Below are positions 16,920 through 25,741 of a stretch of DNA of 64,000 nt, in pieces. Source of the stretch: Paraburkholderia azotifigens (GTDB taxonomy: Bacteria; Pseudomonadota; Gammaproteobacteria; Burkholderiales; Burkholderiaceae); the NCBI RefSeq assembly GCF_007995085.1, contig NZ_VOQS01000005.1, positions 1,922,001 through 1,986,000 on the forward strand, given 5' to 3'. Position 1 is the first letter of the stretch. Every line of letters starts with the position of its first letter. Both the position numbers and the translations under genes were made by a program. The notes under the pieces are model-generated. The model did not search any database, was not told where the DNA came from, and saw nothing but the letters and a program-made list of their open reading frames with translations.

Positions 16920-17837
16920 TTGGACGTCAACGCGCTCACGCTGCTGGTCGAGATCATCGATGCCGGCAATCTCAGCGAGGCTGCGCGGCGGCTCAAGATG
17001 ACTCGCGCCAACGTCAGCTATCACCTCAATCAGTTCGAGAAGTCGCTCGGCCTGCAGCTGGTCAGGCGGACGACCCGCCGCGTCGAGCCGACCGAAATCG
17101 GGCTGAAACTCTACGAGCATGGCCGCGCGATCCGCAATTCGCTGCTGGCCGCGCAAGAATCCGTGTCGACGCTCGGCGAAAGCCTGCAGGGCCGCGTGCG
17201 TCTGTCCGTGCCGAGCGGCTACGGGCAACTGGTGATGTCGGCATGGCTGATCGCGTTCAAGCGCGACTATCCGGGGATCGTGCTCGACGTGATGTTCGAA
17301 AACCGCGTGGAAGACTTGCTGCGCGACGAAGTGGACATTGCCGTGCGCGTGATGTCGGAGCCGCCGCAAAATCTCGTCGCACGCGATATGGGACCGGTGC
17401 GTTGGGTCGCGTGCGCGTCGTCGGCGTATGCCGCGCAGCACGGCATGCCTGACGAACTCGAAGCGCTGCGCACGGCGCCGCTCATTACGTCCGCCGTCGT
17501 TGGCCGGCAACTGCGACTTGCCGCCTATCTCGGCGACGAACGGCACGAGGTGATGCTCGAGCCCGGCGTGATCTCGGAGAATTTTCTGTTCTTGCGCGAG
17601 GCGGTCCTCGCAGGACTGGGCGTCGGACTCGTGCCCGACTATGTGGTGCATGACGACATCCAGCGCGGCGACGTCGTCACCGCGCTGGATACGTGGCGGC
17701 TCAGCATCTTCGGCACGAACATGTACATGCTGTACATGCCGAACCTTCACCACACGCGCGCAACGGCGCAGTTCATCGAATTCATGCTCGGCGAAGCACG
17801 CAAGGCCGGACGCGGAGTGCCCTCGACGCGTACGTGA
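16920..17837 (+). CDS. LysR-family transcriptional regulator
   Basis: A LysR regulator of about 305 residues: N-terminal winged helix (LTLLVEIIDAGNLSEAARRL, MTRANVSYHLNQFEKSLGLQLVRR) and a C-terminal effector-binding domain (RVRLSVPSGYGQLV ... GLGVGLVPDYVV). It is divergent from the fadB-like gene and is its likely regulator. The start is uncertain: only TTG codons are available (16920, giving LDVNALTLLVE, or 16881, which lies inside the operator palindrome). I prefer 16920 because it fits the family's N-terminus. Confidence 0.85.
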   Translation: MDVNALTLLVEIIDAGNLSEAARRLKMTRANVSYHLNQFEKSLGLQLVRRTTRRVEPTEIGLKLYEHGRAIRNSLLAAQESVSTLGESLQGRVRLSVPSGYGQLVMSAWLIAFKRDYPGIVLDVMFENRVEDLLRDEVDIAVRVMSEPPQNLVARDMGPVRWVACASSAYAAQHGMPDELEALRTAPLITSAVVGRQLRLAAYLGDERHEVMLEPGVISENFLFLREAVLAGLGVGLVPDYVVHDDIQRGDVVTALDTWRLSIFGTNMYMLYMPNLHHTRATAQFIEFMLGEARKAGRGVPSTRT

Positions 17838-17849
17838 GCACGCTTCCGG

Positions 17850-18716
17850 CTACACCTTCGCGACAGCCTTGGCGCGCTTTTTCACATCGCTCGCGGGCTT
17901 CTCCAGCTTCTCAGGCGTCGCCACGACGGCGCTTGCCCGCTTGAAGTACGGCGAACTCAGCGTCGCCGCGCCCATGTCCGATGCCGCGCTCAGCAACGAC
18001 GGCGCGAGCTCCTTCAGCCGCGATTCCGGCAGACGGCTGGTCGGCCCGGCCAGGCTGACGATGCCCACCACTTCGTTCGTCACCGGGTTGCGCACGGGCG
18101 CGGCAATCGACGTCATGCCCGCCTCGTACGTCTCGATCGCCACGCCGTAGCCGCGTTGACGCGCGCCGTTCAGATCCTTGAGGAACTGCTGAATCGTTTT
18201 CGGCGCGCGCGGCGCGTTCTGCGATTTCGCGGCAAGGCCGCCCTGTTTCGATACGAGTTCGATTGCCCGTTCGTCCGACAGCGTCGACAACCAGGCCTGA
18301 CCGCTCGCCGTGCAATGCAGCGGCGGCTGGCTGCCCATGTCGGGGTCGTAGCGCAAACCGGACTTCGCGCCCTGCGCCTTGCCGACGAAGGTCAGATGAT
18401 CGTCCTCGACGACGCCCAGCCGCGCCAGTTCGCCCGACGTTTCCGCAAGCCGGTCGAGTACCGGCTGCGAAATGTCGAACACGCCGCTCGTCGACAGATA
18501 GATCAGCGCCAGCGACACCAGCTTCAGCGCCAGCATGTATTCGCCGTGGTCTTCGTCCTGACGCACGAAGCCTTCTTCGATCAGCATCGACAGCAGACGA
18601 TGCGTGCCGCTGCGCGGAATGTTGAGCGTATCGGCGATGGCCGCGAGCGGCATGCGGCCGCCGTTCTTCGCCAGCAGTTCGAGCACTGCCAGCGCCCGCT
18701 CCAGATTGCCTGCCAT
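17850..18716 (-). CDS. IclR-family transcriptional regulator
   Basis: A 288-residue regulator with an N-terminal IclR helix-turn-helix (LERALAVLELLAKNGG, IADTLNIPRSGTHRLLSML) and a GAF-like effector domain (~80-250; LHCTASGQAWLSTL, GYGVAIETYEAGMTSIAAPVRN, GIVSLAGPTSRL), followed by a Lys/Ala-rich tail. ATG 18716 is chosen; a TTG at 18734 is the only earlier in-frame start. Palindromes at 18760-18774, 22140-22154 and 24232-24246 in this locus are plausible binding sites, so it probably controls the neighbouring catabolic genes and itself. Confidence 0.88.
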   Translation of the reverse strand: MAGNLERALAVLELLAKNGGRMPLAAIADTLNIPRSGTHRLLSMLIEEGFVRQDEDHGEYMLALKLVSLALIYLSTSGVFDISQPVLDRLAETSGELARLGVVEDDHLTFVGKAQGAKSGLRYDPDMGSQPPLHCTASGQAWLSTLSDERAIELVSKQGGLAAKSQNAPRAPKTIQQFLKDLNGARQRGYGVAIETYEAGMTSIAAPVRNPVTNEVVGIVSLAGPTSRLPESRLKELAPSLLSAASDMGAATLSSPYFKRASAVVATPEKLEKPASDVKKRAKAVAKV

Positions 18717-18759
18717 GTGGGTAGTCTCATTCAATCAGTGATACGCAAATGAGAACACG

Positions 18760-18774
18760 ATTCCACACTGGAAT
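18760..18774. promoter_or_regulatory. Palindrome upstream of the IclR gene
   Basis: ATTCCA-CAC-TGGAAT is a perfect 15-bp dyad 44 bp upstream of the IclR start. It uses the same half-site as the dyads at 22140 and 24232 but in everted order. Autoregulation is possible. Confidence 0.45.
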
Positions 18775-18833
18775 TCAAGCGGATTCGCGCCCCGGGCCGC
18801 ATGACGTGCCATCGCTTCCACTGCCATCGACGC

Positions 18834-19667
18834 TCAGGTCGTTGCGTAAGCCTGTTCGATGACGGCCAGCGTCGCTTCGCGCAAACGGCGCGCGCGCACG
18901 ACCGCGGGTGTCGTCCTGGCCCATTGCTCCGTCGGCACCTCGATGCTGATGGGCAGATGATCCGGCAACGCGCGCAGAATGCCTGCGAGATCGAGACCGC
19001 CTTCGCCGGGAATCATCCGTTCGCAGCGCGCCTGGAAGAGCAGCGTGTCGAGGTCGGCGGGACGTTCGGCGGGTGCGTCGCAGAACTGCACATAGCCGAA
19101 ATACTCGCGCGGCAGCGAGCGCAATTCGTCGAGCGAACACGCCGCGCGATCGAAATGCAGCGGATCGATGATGAGCCCCGTATTGCGCCTGCCGCTCGCC
19201 TTCACGACGCGCGCGCCCTGCGTGATGTTCTTCACGTCGGTCCACGGCATCGGTTCGAGCGAAGGCGAGAGACCGAGCGGCGCCGCGAGATCGCACAGTT
19301 TGCCGAGGCGGTCGACGGTGCGCGCTTCGTCGGGATCGTTGCCCGCCACGAGCACGTAGCGCGCGCCGAGTTCGGCGGCCGTTTCGAGCATCGGCTTGAA
19401 CGACGCGACGTCAGTCTCCGGCTTGAGCCGGATGATCTCGACGTCGAGCACGCGCATGCCCGTGTCCTTCAGCACCGCGAGCGTCTCGCGCTTGAGCGGC
19501 GTATCGCCGACAATCTCGTGCCGCACTTCATGATCCGTCGCGGGCAGCAGGCGCAGGCCGACGAAGTCGTAGCCCGCGTCGGCTGCGCACTGAACCATCT
19601 GCGGCGGCGCGAGTTCGAGTGCCGTCAGCGCCGACAGCGACAGCGCCCGCGATTGAGCCTGGGTCAT
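18834..19667 (-). CDS. Xylose-isomerase-like TIM-barrel protein (sugar phosphate isomerase/epimerase family)
   Basis: A 277-residue AP-endonuclease-2/xylose-isomerase-like TIM barrel. Visible barrel strands include YDFVGLRLLP, MRVLDVEIIRL, ARYVLVAGNDPDEAR, LSLEPMPW-like (LSPSLEPMPWTDV), TGLIIDPLHFDR and YVQFCDAPAERP. The Glu, Asp, His and Asp residues on these strands form the usual metal site. The exact substrate is unknown; relatives act on sugars, inositols or 3-dehydroshikimate. ATG 19667 has AAGGAGA upstream. It is in a minus-strand operon behind the FAD dehydrogenase and NIPSNAP genes, with the IclR gene following. Confidence 0.8.
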   Translation of the reverse strand: MTQAQSRALSLSALTALELAPPQMVQCAADAGYDFVGLRLLPATDHEVRHEIVGDTPLKRETLAVLKDTGMRVLDVEIIRLKPETDVASFKPMLETAAELGARYVLVAGNDPDEARTVDRLGKLCDLAAPLGLSPSLEPMPWTDVKNITQGARVVKASGRRNTGLIIDPLHFDRAACSLDELRSLPREYFGYVQFCDAPAERPADLDTLLFQARCERMIPGEGGLDLAGILRALPDHLPISIEVPTEQWARTTPAVVRARRLREATLAVIEQAYATT

Positions 19668-19726
19668 GGTGTCTCCTTTATCCGTTTTCGTGTCGCGTTC
19701 CAATCGAGCCGTATGAATCATGTCGC

Positions 19727-20338
19727 CTAGCGCAGCGGCGAGAAAGGCGCGGGCATGTAGATCGTCGACTCCATCGTCGTCAGATGCGCCGGTCCGCCCT
19801 TCGGCGGCCAGATGCCGTCCTTCACGGCTTCCGCGCGAACGCGCGAACGCTCGTCGACGCTCGCATACGGCCAGATGTTCAGAAAGCGCGGCACGGTGCC
19901 GTCGAGCGAATACATCGCGCCGATCAGCGGCGAACGCTTCGTGCGCTCGGGAACGGCTTTTTCCCACGCGTCGATCGTATGCTGCAGGCTCGCGAGCTTC
20001 GTGCCGTACACGCGCATTTCATAGATGCCGCCATGCACGGCGGGTTCGATGGGCGGCAGAAATGGAAAGAGCGCGTAGCTTTCCACCTTCACGTCGTCGA
20101 CGAACTCGCCGCAGCCGAACGGATTGCCTTCCAGCAACAGACGCCTGCGCTCGTTCACGAGCGCCGCTTCCGATTCGAAGCCGCGCAGCACCATCACCTT
20201 GCCGAGCGCGCCGATATCCGAATACCAGCAGCCGAGCAGCGTCGCACCCGCCTGATTGCCGTTCGCCTTGATGCTTTCGAAAACCTGTGCGTTCGTGCCG
20301 ATTTTCACCGTCAGCGTGACCGTGTCATACAGTGTCAT
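19727..20338 (-). CDS. NIPSNAP-family protein
   Basis: A 203-residue protein made of two ferredoxin-like (dimeric alpha-beta barrel) halves. The second is the recognisable NIPSNAP repeat: GGIYEMRVYGTKLASLQHTIDAWEKAVPER ... SPLIGAMYSLDGTVPRFLNIWPYASVDERSRVRAEAV. NIPSNAP proteins in catabolic operons have no firmly assigned reaction. The start overlaps the stop of the FAD dehydrogenase gene by 4 bp (ATGA), so they are translationally coupled. Confidence 0.85.
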   Translation of the reverse strand: MTLYDTVTLTVKIGTNAQVFESIKANGNQAGATLLGCWYSDIGALGKVMVLRGFESEAALVNERRRLLLEGNPFGCGEFVDDVKVESYALFPFLPPIEPAVHGGIYEMRVYGTKLASLQHTIDAWEKAVPERTKRSPLIGAMYSLDGTVPRFLNIWPYASVDERSRVRAEAVKDGIWPPKGGPAHLTTMESTIYMPAPFSPLR

Positions 20339-22086
20339 TGCAGTGTTCCTTTGATGTGAATGGATGAGCAGGCGCGCGTGTCGTCATGCGCCGCGCCAGC
20401 GAGAGAAAGTCCCGCGAGATAGCCGAAGGTCATCGCCGGTCCGAGCGTGATGCCGCCGCTCGGGTAGCAGCCGCCCATCATGCTTGCGCTGTCGTTGCCG
20501 ACCGCGTAGAGACCGGCAATCGCGCGGTCGTTGCGGTCGAGCACGCGCGCGTTTGCATCGGTGGCAAGACCGGAAAACGTGCCGAGACTGCCCGGCAGCA
20601 GCTTCACGGCGTAGAACGGCCCGTTTTCGATCGGCGCGTTGCACGGATTGGGCGTGTGCTCCACATCGCCCTGCACCCGGTTATAGGGCGTCGAGCCTTT
20701 GTGGAACTGCGGATCGAAGCCGTCTTTCGCGTAGGTGTTGTAGGCCGAGACGGTGTTCTCCAGTCCTTGCGGATCGATGCCGCATGCCGCCGCGAGTTCG
20801 GCAAGCGTTGCGCCGCGCTTCAGATAGCCCGAGCGAATGGCGGGCGCAACAGGAAACGGAAACGGCTTCGAAAAGCCCAGCCCATAGCGCCGCTGAAAGC
20901 GCTGATCGCAGATCAGCCACGCGCACACTTCCTGGCCCGCAGACGTGGTGCCGAGCAGCGCCGAAATGAAATCGTGATACGACGATGCCTCGTTGACGAA
21001 GCGTTTCCCGGCGCGCGTCACGGCAATCACCCCCGGTTTCGCGCGTTCGATCAGATGCGGAAACGCGACGCCGGGCGCACCGCCGCGTTGCGGCACGAGC
21101 GACACGGGCGCCCACGCCGCGGGCGCATCGAGCGCGCCGTCGAACGCACCGCCGATCGACTCGCCGAGCCGGATGCCGTCGCCCGTATTGCTGAGCGGCG
21201 CCGCCGACCAGTGCTCGCGCCCGGACGGCGTATAGGCGAACTCGTGCGCGCGCCGCTCCACGTCGTGCGGAAAACCGCCGCACGCGAGCACGACGCCACG
21301 CGCCGCATGCACCTCATGCACGACGCCCTCGATCTCCACGCGCGCGCCCGTGACGCGCGCTTCGTCGCGCAGCAGACCGATCGCCCTGGCGCGCGTGCGC
21401 AGATCCACGTTGCGATCCGCCGCCGATTTCAACAGCCGCGCAACGAGCGCGTTGCCGTTCACGAGATGCATCGAGCGTCCATAGCGCAGCTTTTGCCACG
21501 CGAACGCCGACAGTCTGCGCGCAGCGTACAGCGCCGATTTCAGCGAGCGCGTCGCGCGATAGAAATGCGCGAGATCCTGTCCTGAAGCGAGCGCCATCCC
21601 CTTCAGCGTGACGACGCCCAGCGGTTCGCGCAGCTTGTGAATCAGCGGGCCGAGTTCGCGTCCGTCGAACGGCATCGCGCACACGGAACGGCCACCCGTT
21701 CCCGCGCCCGGTGTGGTGTGGAAATCCGGAATGCGATTGCCGTCGATGAAACGCATCGCCGTGTTCCGCTCGAAAAACCCGATCATCTCCGGGCCGCGTT
21801 CGAGCAGCGCGTCCGCCTTGGCTGCATCGAACCGCGCGCCGAGTTCGTTCTTCAGATAAGTGCGCGGCGCGTCGATCTGTTCGCGAATGCCCGCTGCCGT
21901 CGCGAGCGGATTGCGCGGAATCCACATCCAGCCGCCCGACCATGCGGTCGTGCCGCCGAACACGTCCTCCTTCTCCGCGACGATCACACGCAAGCCCTGC
22001 GCCGCCGCCGTGACGGCCGCCGACAGCCCGCCCGCGCCGGAGCCCAGCACCAGCACATCGCATTCGAGAATCGGTTCACGTTTCAT
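20335..22086 (-). CDS. FAD-dependent dehydrogenase (fumarate reductase / 3-ketosteroid-1-dehydrogenase-like)
   Basis: A 583-residue flavoprotein with an N-terminal Rossmann dinucleotide motif (LVLGSGAGGLSAAVTAA), an FAD-contact segment (GGTTAWSGGWMWIPRNP), a middle substrate domain and the C-terminal FAD motif (AGLYAVGNDSASMMGGCYPSGGITLGPAMTFGYLAG). This is the FAD_binding_2 fold shared by fumarate reductase, 3-ketosteroid delta-1-dehydrogenase and 3-oxo-cyclohexane-type dehydrogenases. It is the first gene of the minus-strand operon, with the palindrome TGGAAT-ACT-ATTCCA 54 bp upstream. A second, related FAD dehydrogenase lies at 30785. Substrate not deducible. Confidence 0.88.
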   Translation of the reverse strand: MKREPILECDVLVLGSGAGGLSAAVTAAAQGLRVIVAEKEDVFGGTTAWSGGWMWIPRNPLATAAGIREQIDAPRTYLKNELGARFDAAKADALLERGPEMIGFFERNTAMRFIDGNRIPDFHTTPGAGTGGRSVCAMPFDGRELGPLIHKLREPLGVVTLKGMALASGQDLAHFYRATRSLKSALYAARRLSAFAWQKLRYGRSMHLVNGNALVARLLKSAADRNVDLRTRARAIGLLRDEARVTGARVEIEGVVHEVHAARGVVLACGGFPHDVERRAHEFAYTPSGREHWSAAPLSNTGDGIRLGESIGGAFDGALDAPAAWAPVSLVPQRGGAPGVAFPHLIERAKPGVIAVTRAGKRFVNEASSYHDFISALLGTTSAGQEVCAWLICDQRFQRRYGLGFSKPFPFPVAPAIRSGYLKRGATLAELAAACGIDPQGLENTVSAYNTYAKDGFDPQFHKGSTPYNRVQGDVEHTPNPCNAPIENGPFYAVKLLPGSLGTFSGLATDANARVLDRNDRAIAGLYAVGNDSASMMGGCYPSGGITLGPAMTFGYLAGLSLAGAAHDDTRACSSIHIKGTLQ

Positions 22087-22139
22087 CTTCGGTTCTGCTC
22101 GTCCGGGGAATTCACCAACTATGGAACTTACTTTCTTTC

Positions 22140-22154
22140 TGGAATACTATTCCA
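22140..22154. promoter_or_regulatory. Perfect palindrome in the divergent promoter, candidate IclR operator
   Basis: TGGAAT-ACT-ATTCCA lies between the divergent FAD-dehydrogenase gene (start 22086) and the epimerase gene (start 22201). It resembles known IclR-type operators of the form TGGAAA-N3-TTTCCA. The same architecture with one mismatch recurs at 24232-24246. Confidence 0.6.
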
Positions 22155-22200
22155 CAAAATGCGATCTTGCAAAGATTTTGTGACGACGAGGAGGAACGAC

Positions 22201-23106
22201 ATGCGGGTACTGGTAACGGGCGGCAGCGGTTTTCTGGGCGCGTGGATCATGCGGCGCCTGCTTGCGCGCGGCATCGATTGCGTCGCGTTCGATCTGCACG
22301 CGAAGCGGCAGCTGCTGCACGCGCTCGCGCCCGAACGCGCGGCATCCGTGCAATGGCGCACGGGCGATATCGCGCAAGCCGACGACGTGACGCGCGCGCT
22401 GGACGGCTGCGACGCCGTGATTCATCTCGCGGGCATCCTCACGCCGGACTGCGCGGCGAACCCGGTGCGCGGCGCGCAGATCAACCTGATCGGCACGCTG
22501 AACATCTTCGACGCGGCGCGCGCAGCGGGTCTCAAACGCGTGCTGTACGCCAGCAGCGCAGGCGTGTTCGGCCCCGACGACGGCGCGACCCCGCATCCGC
22601 AAACGCACTACGGTGCGTTCAAGCTCGCGTGCGAAGGCTCGGCGCGCGCGTACTGGAACGACCATCGGATCGCGAGCGTCGGCTTTCGACCGCTGGTCGT
22701 GTATGGCGCGGGCCGCGAAACGGGATCGAGCGCGGCGCCGAGCCTCGCGTGCCGCGCCGCCGCGCGCGGCGAGCGCTACACGATGCCGTTCACGGGTTCG
22801 ACAGGCTTCGTGTTCGCCGACGATGTCGCCGCCGCGTATGAAGCGGCCTTGCTGCGCGACATCGAAGGCGCACACGCCTTCACGCTGGCGGGCGAGATCG
22901 CGTCCGTCGCGAGCGTGATCGATCGGATCTCGGCGATCGTGCCCGACGCAAGCATCGACGCTGCCGGCGCGCCGCTGCCCATCGCGACGGCATTCCCGCA
23001 CGACCCTGCGCTCGATCGCCTGCTGCCCGGTCTGCCGCACACTTCGCTCGACGAAGGCTTGCGGCAGACGGTGGCGTTCTATCGTCACGCGTTTCAGACG
23101 CAATAG
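22201..23106 (+). CDS. NAD-dependent epimerase/dehydratase (extended SDR)
   Basis: A 301-residue extended short-chain dehydrogenase: N-terminal nucleotide motif VTGGSGFLGAWIMRRLL, acidic Asp after strand 2 (CVAFDLH), DAVIHLAGIL, an SSAGVFG motif, and the active-site Tyr-x-x-x-Lys as HYGAFKLACE. ATG 22201 follows GAGGAGGAACGAC. It is divergent from the FAD dehydrogenase, convergent with the Gfo/Idh/MocA gene (7 bp apart), and probably under the IclR-type operator at 22140. Substrate unknown, likely a polyol or sugar-like compound (inference). Confidence 0.85.
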   Translation: MRVLVTGGSGFLGAWIMRRLLARGIDCVAFDLHAKRQLLHALAPERAASVQWRTGDIAQADDVTRALDGCDAVIHLAGILTPDCAANPVRGAQINLIGTLNIFDAARAAGLKRVLYASSAGVFGPDDGATPHPQTHYGAFKLACEGSARAYWNDHRIASVGFRPLVVYGAGRETGSSAAPSLACRAAARGERYTMPFTGSTGFVFADDVAAAYEAALLRDIEGAHAFTLAGEIASVASVIDRISAIVPDASIDAAGAPLPIATAFPHDPALDRLLPGLPHTSLDEGLRQTVAFYRHAFQTQ

Positions 23107-23113
23107 GACGCCA

Positions 23114-24151
23114 TCAGCGCGCGGGCGCCACCGGCCCGCGCGCCGCCACGGCCTGATGTACGGCGAGCGTCGCGGCGAGCGTGCGCGCGGCGTCGTCGGC
23201 GGAACACAGCGGCGCTTCCTCGCGCGCGATCACGGCGGCGAAATGGCGCAACTGCTCGTGATACGGATCGCCGCTGTGCGGCGTGCTGCGCTCGACCGTC
23301 AGCGGCTCGTGCCAGCCCTTGCGCGCGCGGTATTCCCACACGTCGAGTTGCGGCAGCGTCAGCGACGCATCCGTGCCGATCAGAAAATGCGTGTTCACCT
23401 GCTGACGCGGATAGTGCGCCGCTTCGCCCGCAGCAAGATCCCAGTTCCACGGCGACGCTGCGCAGTCGGATACGGCAAGCGTGCCGAGCGCGCCGTTAGC
23501 GAAGCGCAACAGCACGGCAGCCGTATCCTCGACTTCGAAGCCGCGCACCGCGTTCGACGTCAGCGCCTGCACCTCGACGATATCGCCGAGCAAAAAACGC
23601 ATGATGTCGACATCGTGGATCAGGTTGATCAGCACGGGGCCGCCGCCCGCGCGCCGCCGCCATTCAACGTCGAAGTAGGCGTCCGGCTTGTAGAACGTGG
23701 CGAGCGCATTCGCCGTGACAGGCGTGCCGAGGCGTCCCGATTGCACGATCTCCCGCGCGCGCCGCAGGATCGGATTGTGCCGTCGATGATGACCGACCAG
23801 CAGCGGCACGTTGGCCTCATCGGCCGCGCGAGCCAGCCGCAGCGCTTCGTCGACGTTATCGGTGACCGGCTTTTCGATCAGCGCGGGCACGCCGCGCGCA
23901 ATGCATGCGAGCCCCACGTCGACGTGCGTCGCATTCGGCGTCGCGACGATCGCGCCTTCCGGGCGCACCTCGTCCAGCATCGCCTCGTAGCCTTCGAACC
24001 AGCGCAGCCCTTCGCGCTGCGCAAACTCCCGCGCTGCCGGCGACGGATCCGCAATCGCCACCGCCTCCGCCTGCGGATGCAGCCGCGCCCGCTCCACATG
24101 CATGCGTCCGATCGCGCCCGCGCCGATCACCGCCAGACGTCTCCTTGCCAT
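23114..24151 (-). CDS. Gfo/Idh/MocA-family oxidoreductase
   Basis: A 345-residue NAD(P)-dependent oxidoreductase. N-terminal Rossmann motif (LAVIGAGAIGRMHVERA), the conserved EKPVTDNVDEALRL segment with catalytic-type Lys, GHHRRHNP (the usual His-rich motif) and a C-terminal substrate domain (GGGPVLINLIHDVDIMRFLLG). Members oxidise inositols or sugars or reduce imines. The start at 24151 has GGAGAAGAG upstream. It is divergent from the ABC importer operon at 24338, sharing the promoter region with a candidate IclR site at 24232. Confidence 0.88.
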   Translation of the reverse strand: MARRRLAVIGAGAIGRMHVERARLHPQAEAVAIADPSPAAREFAQREGLRWFEGYEAMLDEVRPEGAIVATPNATHVDVGLACIARGVPALIEKPVTDNVDEALRLARAADEANVPLLVGHHRRHNPILRRAREIVQSGRLGTPVTANALATFYKPDAYFDVEWRRRAGGGPVLINLIHDVDIMRFLLGDIVEVQALTSNAVRGFEVEDTAAVLLRFANGALGTLAVSDCAASPWNWDLAAGEAAHYPRQQVNTHFLIGTDASLTLPQLDVWEYRARKGWHEPLTVERSTPHSGDPYHEQLRHFAAVIAREEAPLCSADDAARTLAATLAVHQAVAARGPVAPAR

Positions 24152-24231
24152 CGTCTCTTCTCCTTGGTTGAACACGGTTCGTTTCCGCGTACCAGGTGAA
24201 TACCCGGATACTCTGAAATCCGCTTTAATTG

Positions 24232-24246
24232 TTGAATGCTATTCCA
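24232..24246. promoter_or_regulatory. Near-palindrome, candidate IclR operator for importer and oxidoreductase genes
   Basis: TTGAAT-GCT-ATTCCA has one mismatch to the TGGAAT-N3-ATTCCA dyad at 22140. It lies between the divergent starts at 24151 (minus) and 24338 (plus), so it could control both units. Confidence 0.5.
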
Positions 24247-24337
24247 ATTCGAACTAGAGTTCACCAAAAGTTTTCGATGCGCGGCGTGCTGCACGACATC
24301 GCGCGATCCACGGGATACGAAAGGAGCGGAGAGACAG

Positions 24338-25651
24338 ATGAACGACAAGCACAAGCAGGCAGACGAACTTTGCAGCCACGACACGCCCGCCGCCGACGCA
24401 GGCGGCGGCGCAAGCACGCGCATGACGCGCCGCGACTGGCTCGCGACAGCGGGCAAGACGCTCGCGAGCGGCGCGGCCGTGCTCGCGGCGCCCGCCATCG
24501 TGCGCGCGCAGGGCGAGCAGCCCCTCAAGCTGGGCCTGCTGATGGCCAAGCAGGGCGTCTGGACGGAACAAGGCGAAGTGATCGCGAACGGCGTGAAGAT
24601 GGCGCTCGACGACGCGAACAACCAGGCACGCGGCCGCCGCCTCGATCTCGTCTGGTACGACGAGCCGAATCCGCAGTCGGCGCAGCAGAACATGCAGAAA
24701 CTCGTCGAACAGGACAAGGTGATTGCCGTGATCGGCGGCACGAACAGCGGCACGTCGCTGGCAATGTCGTCCGTCGCGAACCGCACGAAGACGCCGTATA
24801 TCGCGCCGAATGCGGCCGCGCGCGAGCTGACGGGCAGCAGCTGCAACCCGTACACCTTCCGCGTGCTGAGCCCCACGCCTGTGACGTGCCGCGCGCTCGC
24901 GCCGTCGCTGCTCGCAATTGGCAAGAAGTGGCATTTCCTCGTCGCGAACTATGCGTATGGCCAGGACATCCAGCGCTCGATGTCCGATCTGCTGAAGCAG
25001 TCGGGCGGCACGATCACGGGCGCCGACGTGACGCCGCTCAACACCACCGACTTCAGCTCGTTCATCCTCAAGATCCGCCAGTCGAAGCCCGACGTCGTGC
25101 TGCTCGGCCTGCCTGGCGGCGACCTCTCGACCTTCCTCAAGCAGTATGCGGAAATGGGCATGAAGGACAAGATTCCCGTCGCGTGCCCGATCATCGGCGA
25201 TTCGGATTTGTGGTCGATCAACGTCGATGCGGCGACGGGCTACTACGGCAAGCCGTGGCACTTCAGCTCGCCCGGTCATTCCCCTGAAGAAGCCGCGTTC
25301 ATCAAGAAGTACACGGCGAAATACGGCAAGCCGCCCGCCGACAAGGCCTGGATCGGCTGGTTCACGACGCGCGCGCTGCTTGCGGGCGTCAATCAGGCGA
25401 AGAGCACGTCGGGCGCGGACATCGTGCAAAGCCTGGAGACGGTGCAGTTCGGCGACAGCAGCGGGCCCGCGTATTTCCGTCCGTGGGATCACCAGATGCT
25501 GCGCCGCTGGACCGTGTTCAAGGTGAAGGACCACATCACCGACAAGTGGGACTGGCTCAACCAGGTGTCGGCGGTGCCGCAGCACCCGTCGGAACTCGAC
25601 AAGCTATACGGCACGCGTCAGGAAATCGGCTGCACGATGGCCGCGCGCTGA
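24338..25651 (+). CDS. Periplasmic substrate-binding protein of branched-chain-type ABC importer
   Basis: A 437-residue type-1 periplasmic binding protein (LivJ-like). A twin-arginine-type leader (MTRRDWLATAGKTLASGAAV, residues 29-48, cleaved near VRA-QG) is followed by the two-lobed binding fold (LKLGLLMAKQG, VIAVIGGTNSGTSLAMSS, RVLSPTPVTCRALAPSLL, ADVTPLNTTDFSSFILKI). The Tat-type leader is unusual compared with the Sec leaders of most such proteins. ATG 24338 or 24422 are possible starts. The cargo is probably an organic acid or aromatic/alicyclic compound used by the locus rather than an amino acid (inference from neighbours). Confidence 0.88.
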   Translation: MNDKHKQADELCSHDTPAADAGGGASTRMTRRDWLATAGKTLASGAAVLAAPAIVRAQGEQPLKLGLLMAKQGVWTEQGEVIANGVKMALDDANNQARGRRLDLVWYDEPNPQSAQQNMQKLVEQDKVIAVIGGTNSGTSLAMSSVANRTKTPYIAPNAAARELTGSSCNPYTFRVLSPTPVTCRALAPSLLAIGKKWHFLVANYAYGQDIQRSMSDLLKQSGGTITGADVTPLNTTDFSSFILKIRQSKPDVVLLGLPGGDLSTFLKQYAEMGMKDKIPVACPIIGDSDLWSINVDAATGYYGKPWHFSSPGHSPEEAAFIKKYTAKYGKPPADKAWIGWFTTRALLAGVNQAKSTSGADIVQSLETVQFGDSSGPAYFRPWDHQMLRRWTVFKVKDHITDKWDWLNQVSAVPQHPSELDKLYGTRQEIGCTMAAR

Positions 25652-25741
25652 AATGCGTTCGACGGTTTCGAACGAAACCTGATCTTCACGACGCCGTTGC
25701 ATCACGCGTGACGCAGCGGCCGTCGACACCTGGAGTACGGC

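Noticed and set aside
16797..17753. Upstream extension of the fadB-like frame
   Set aside because: The extra 319 codons are antisense to the LysR gene, and the conserved start with ribosome site GAGGAGA is at 16796.
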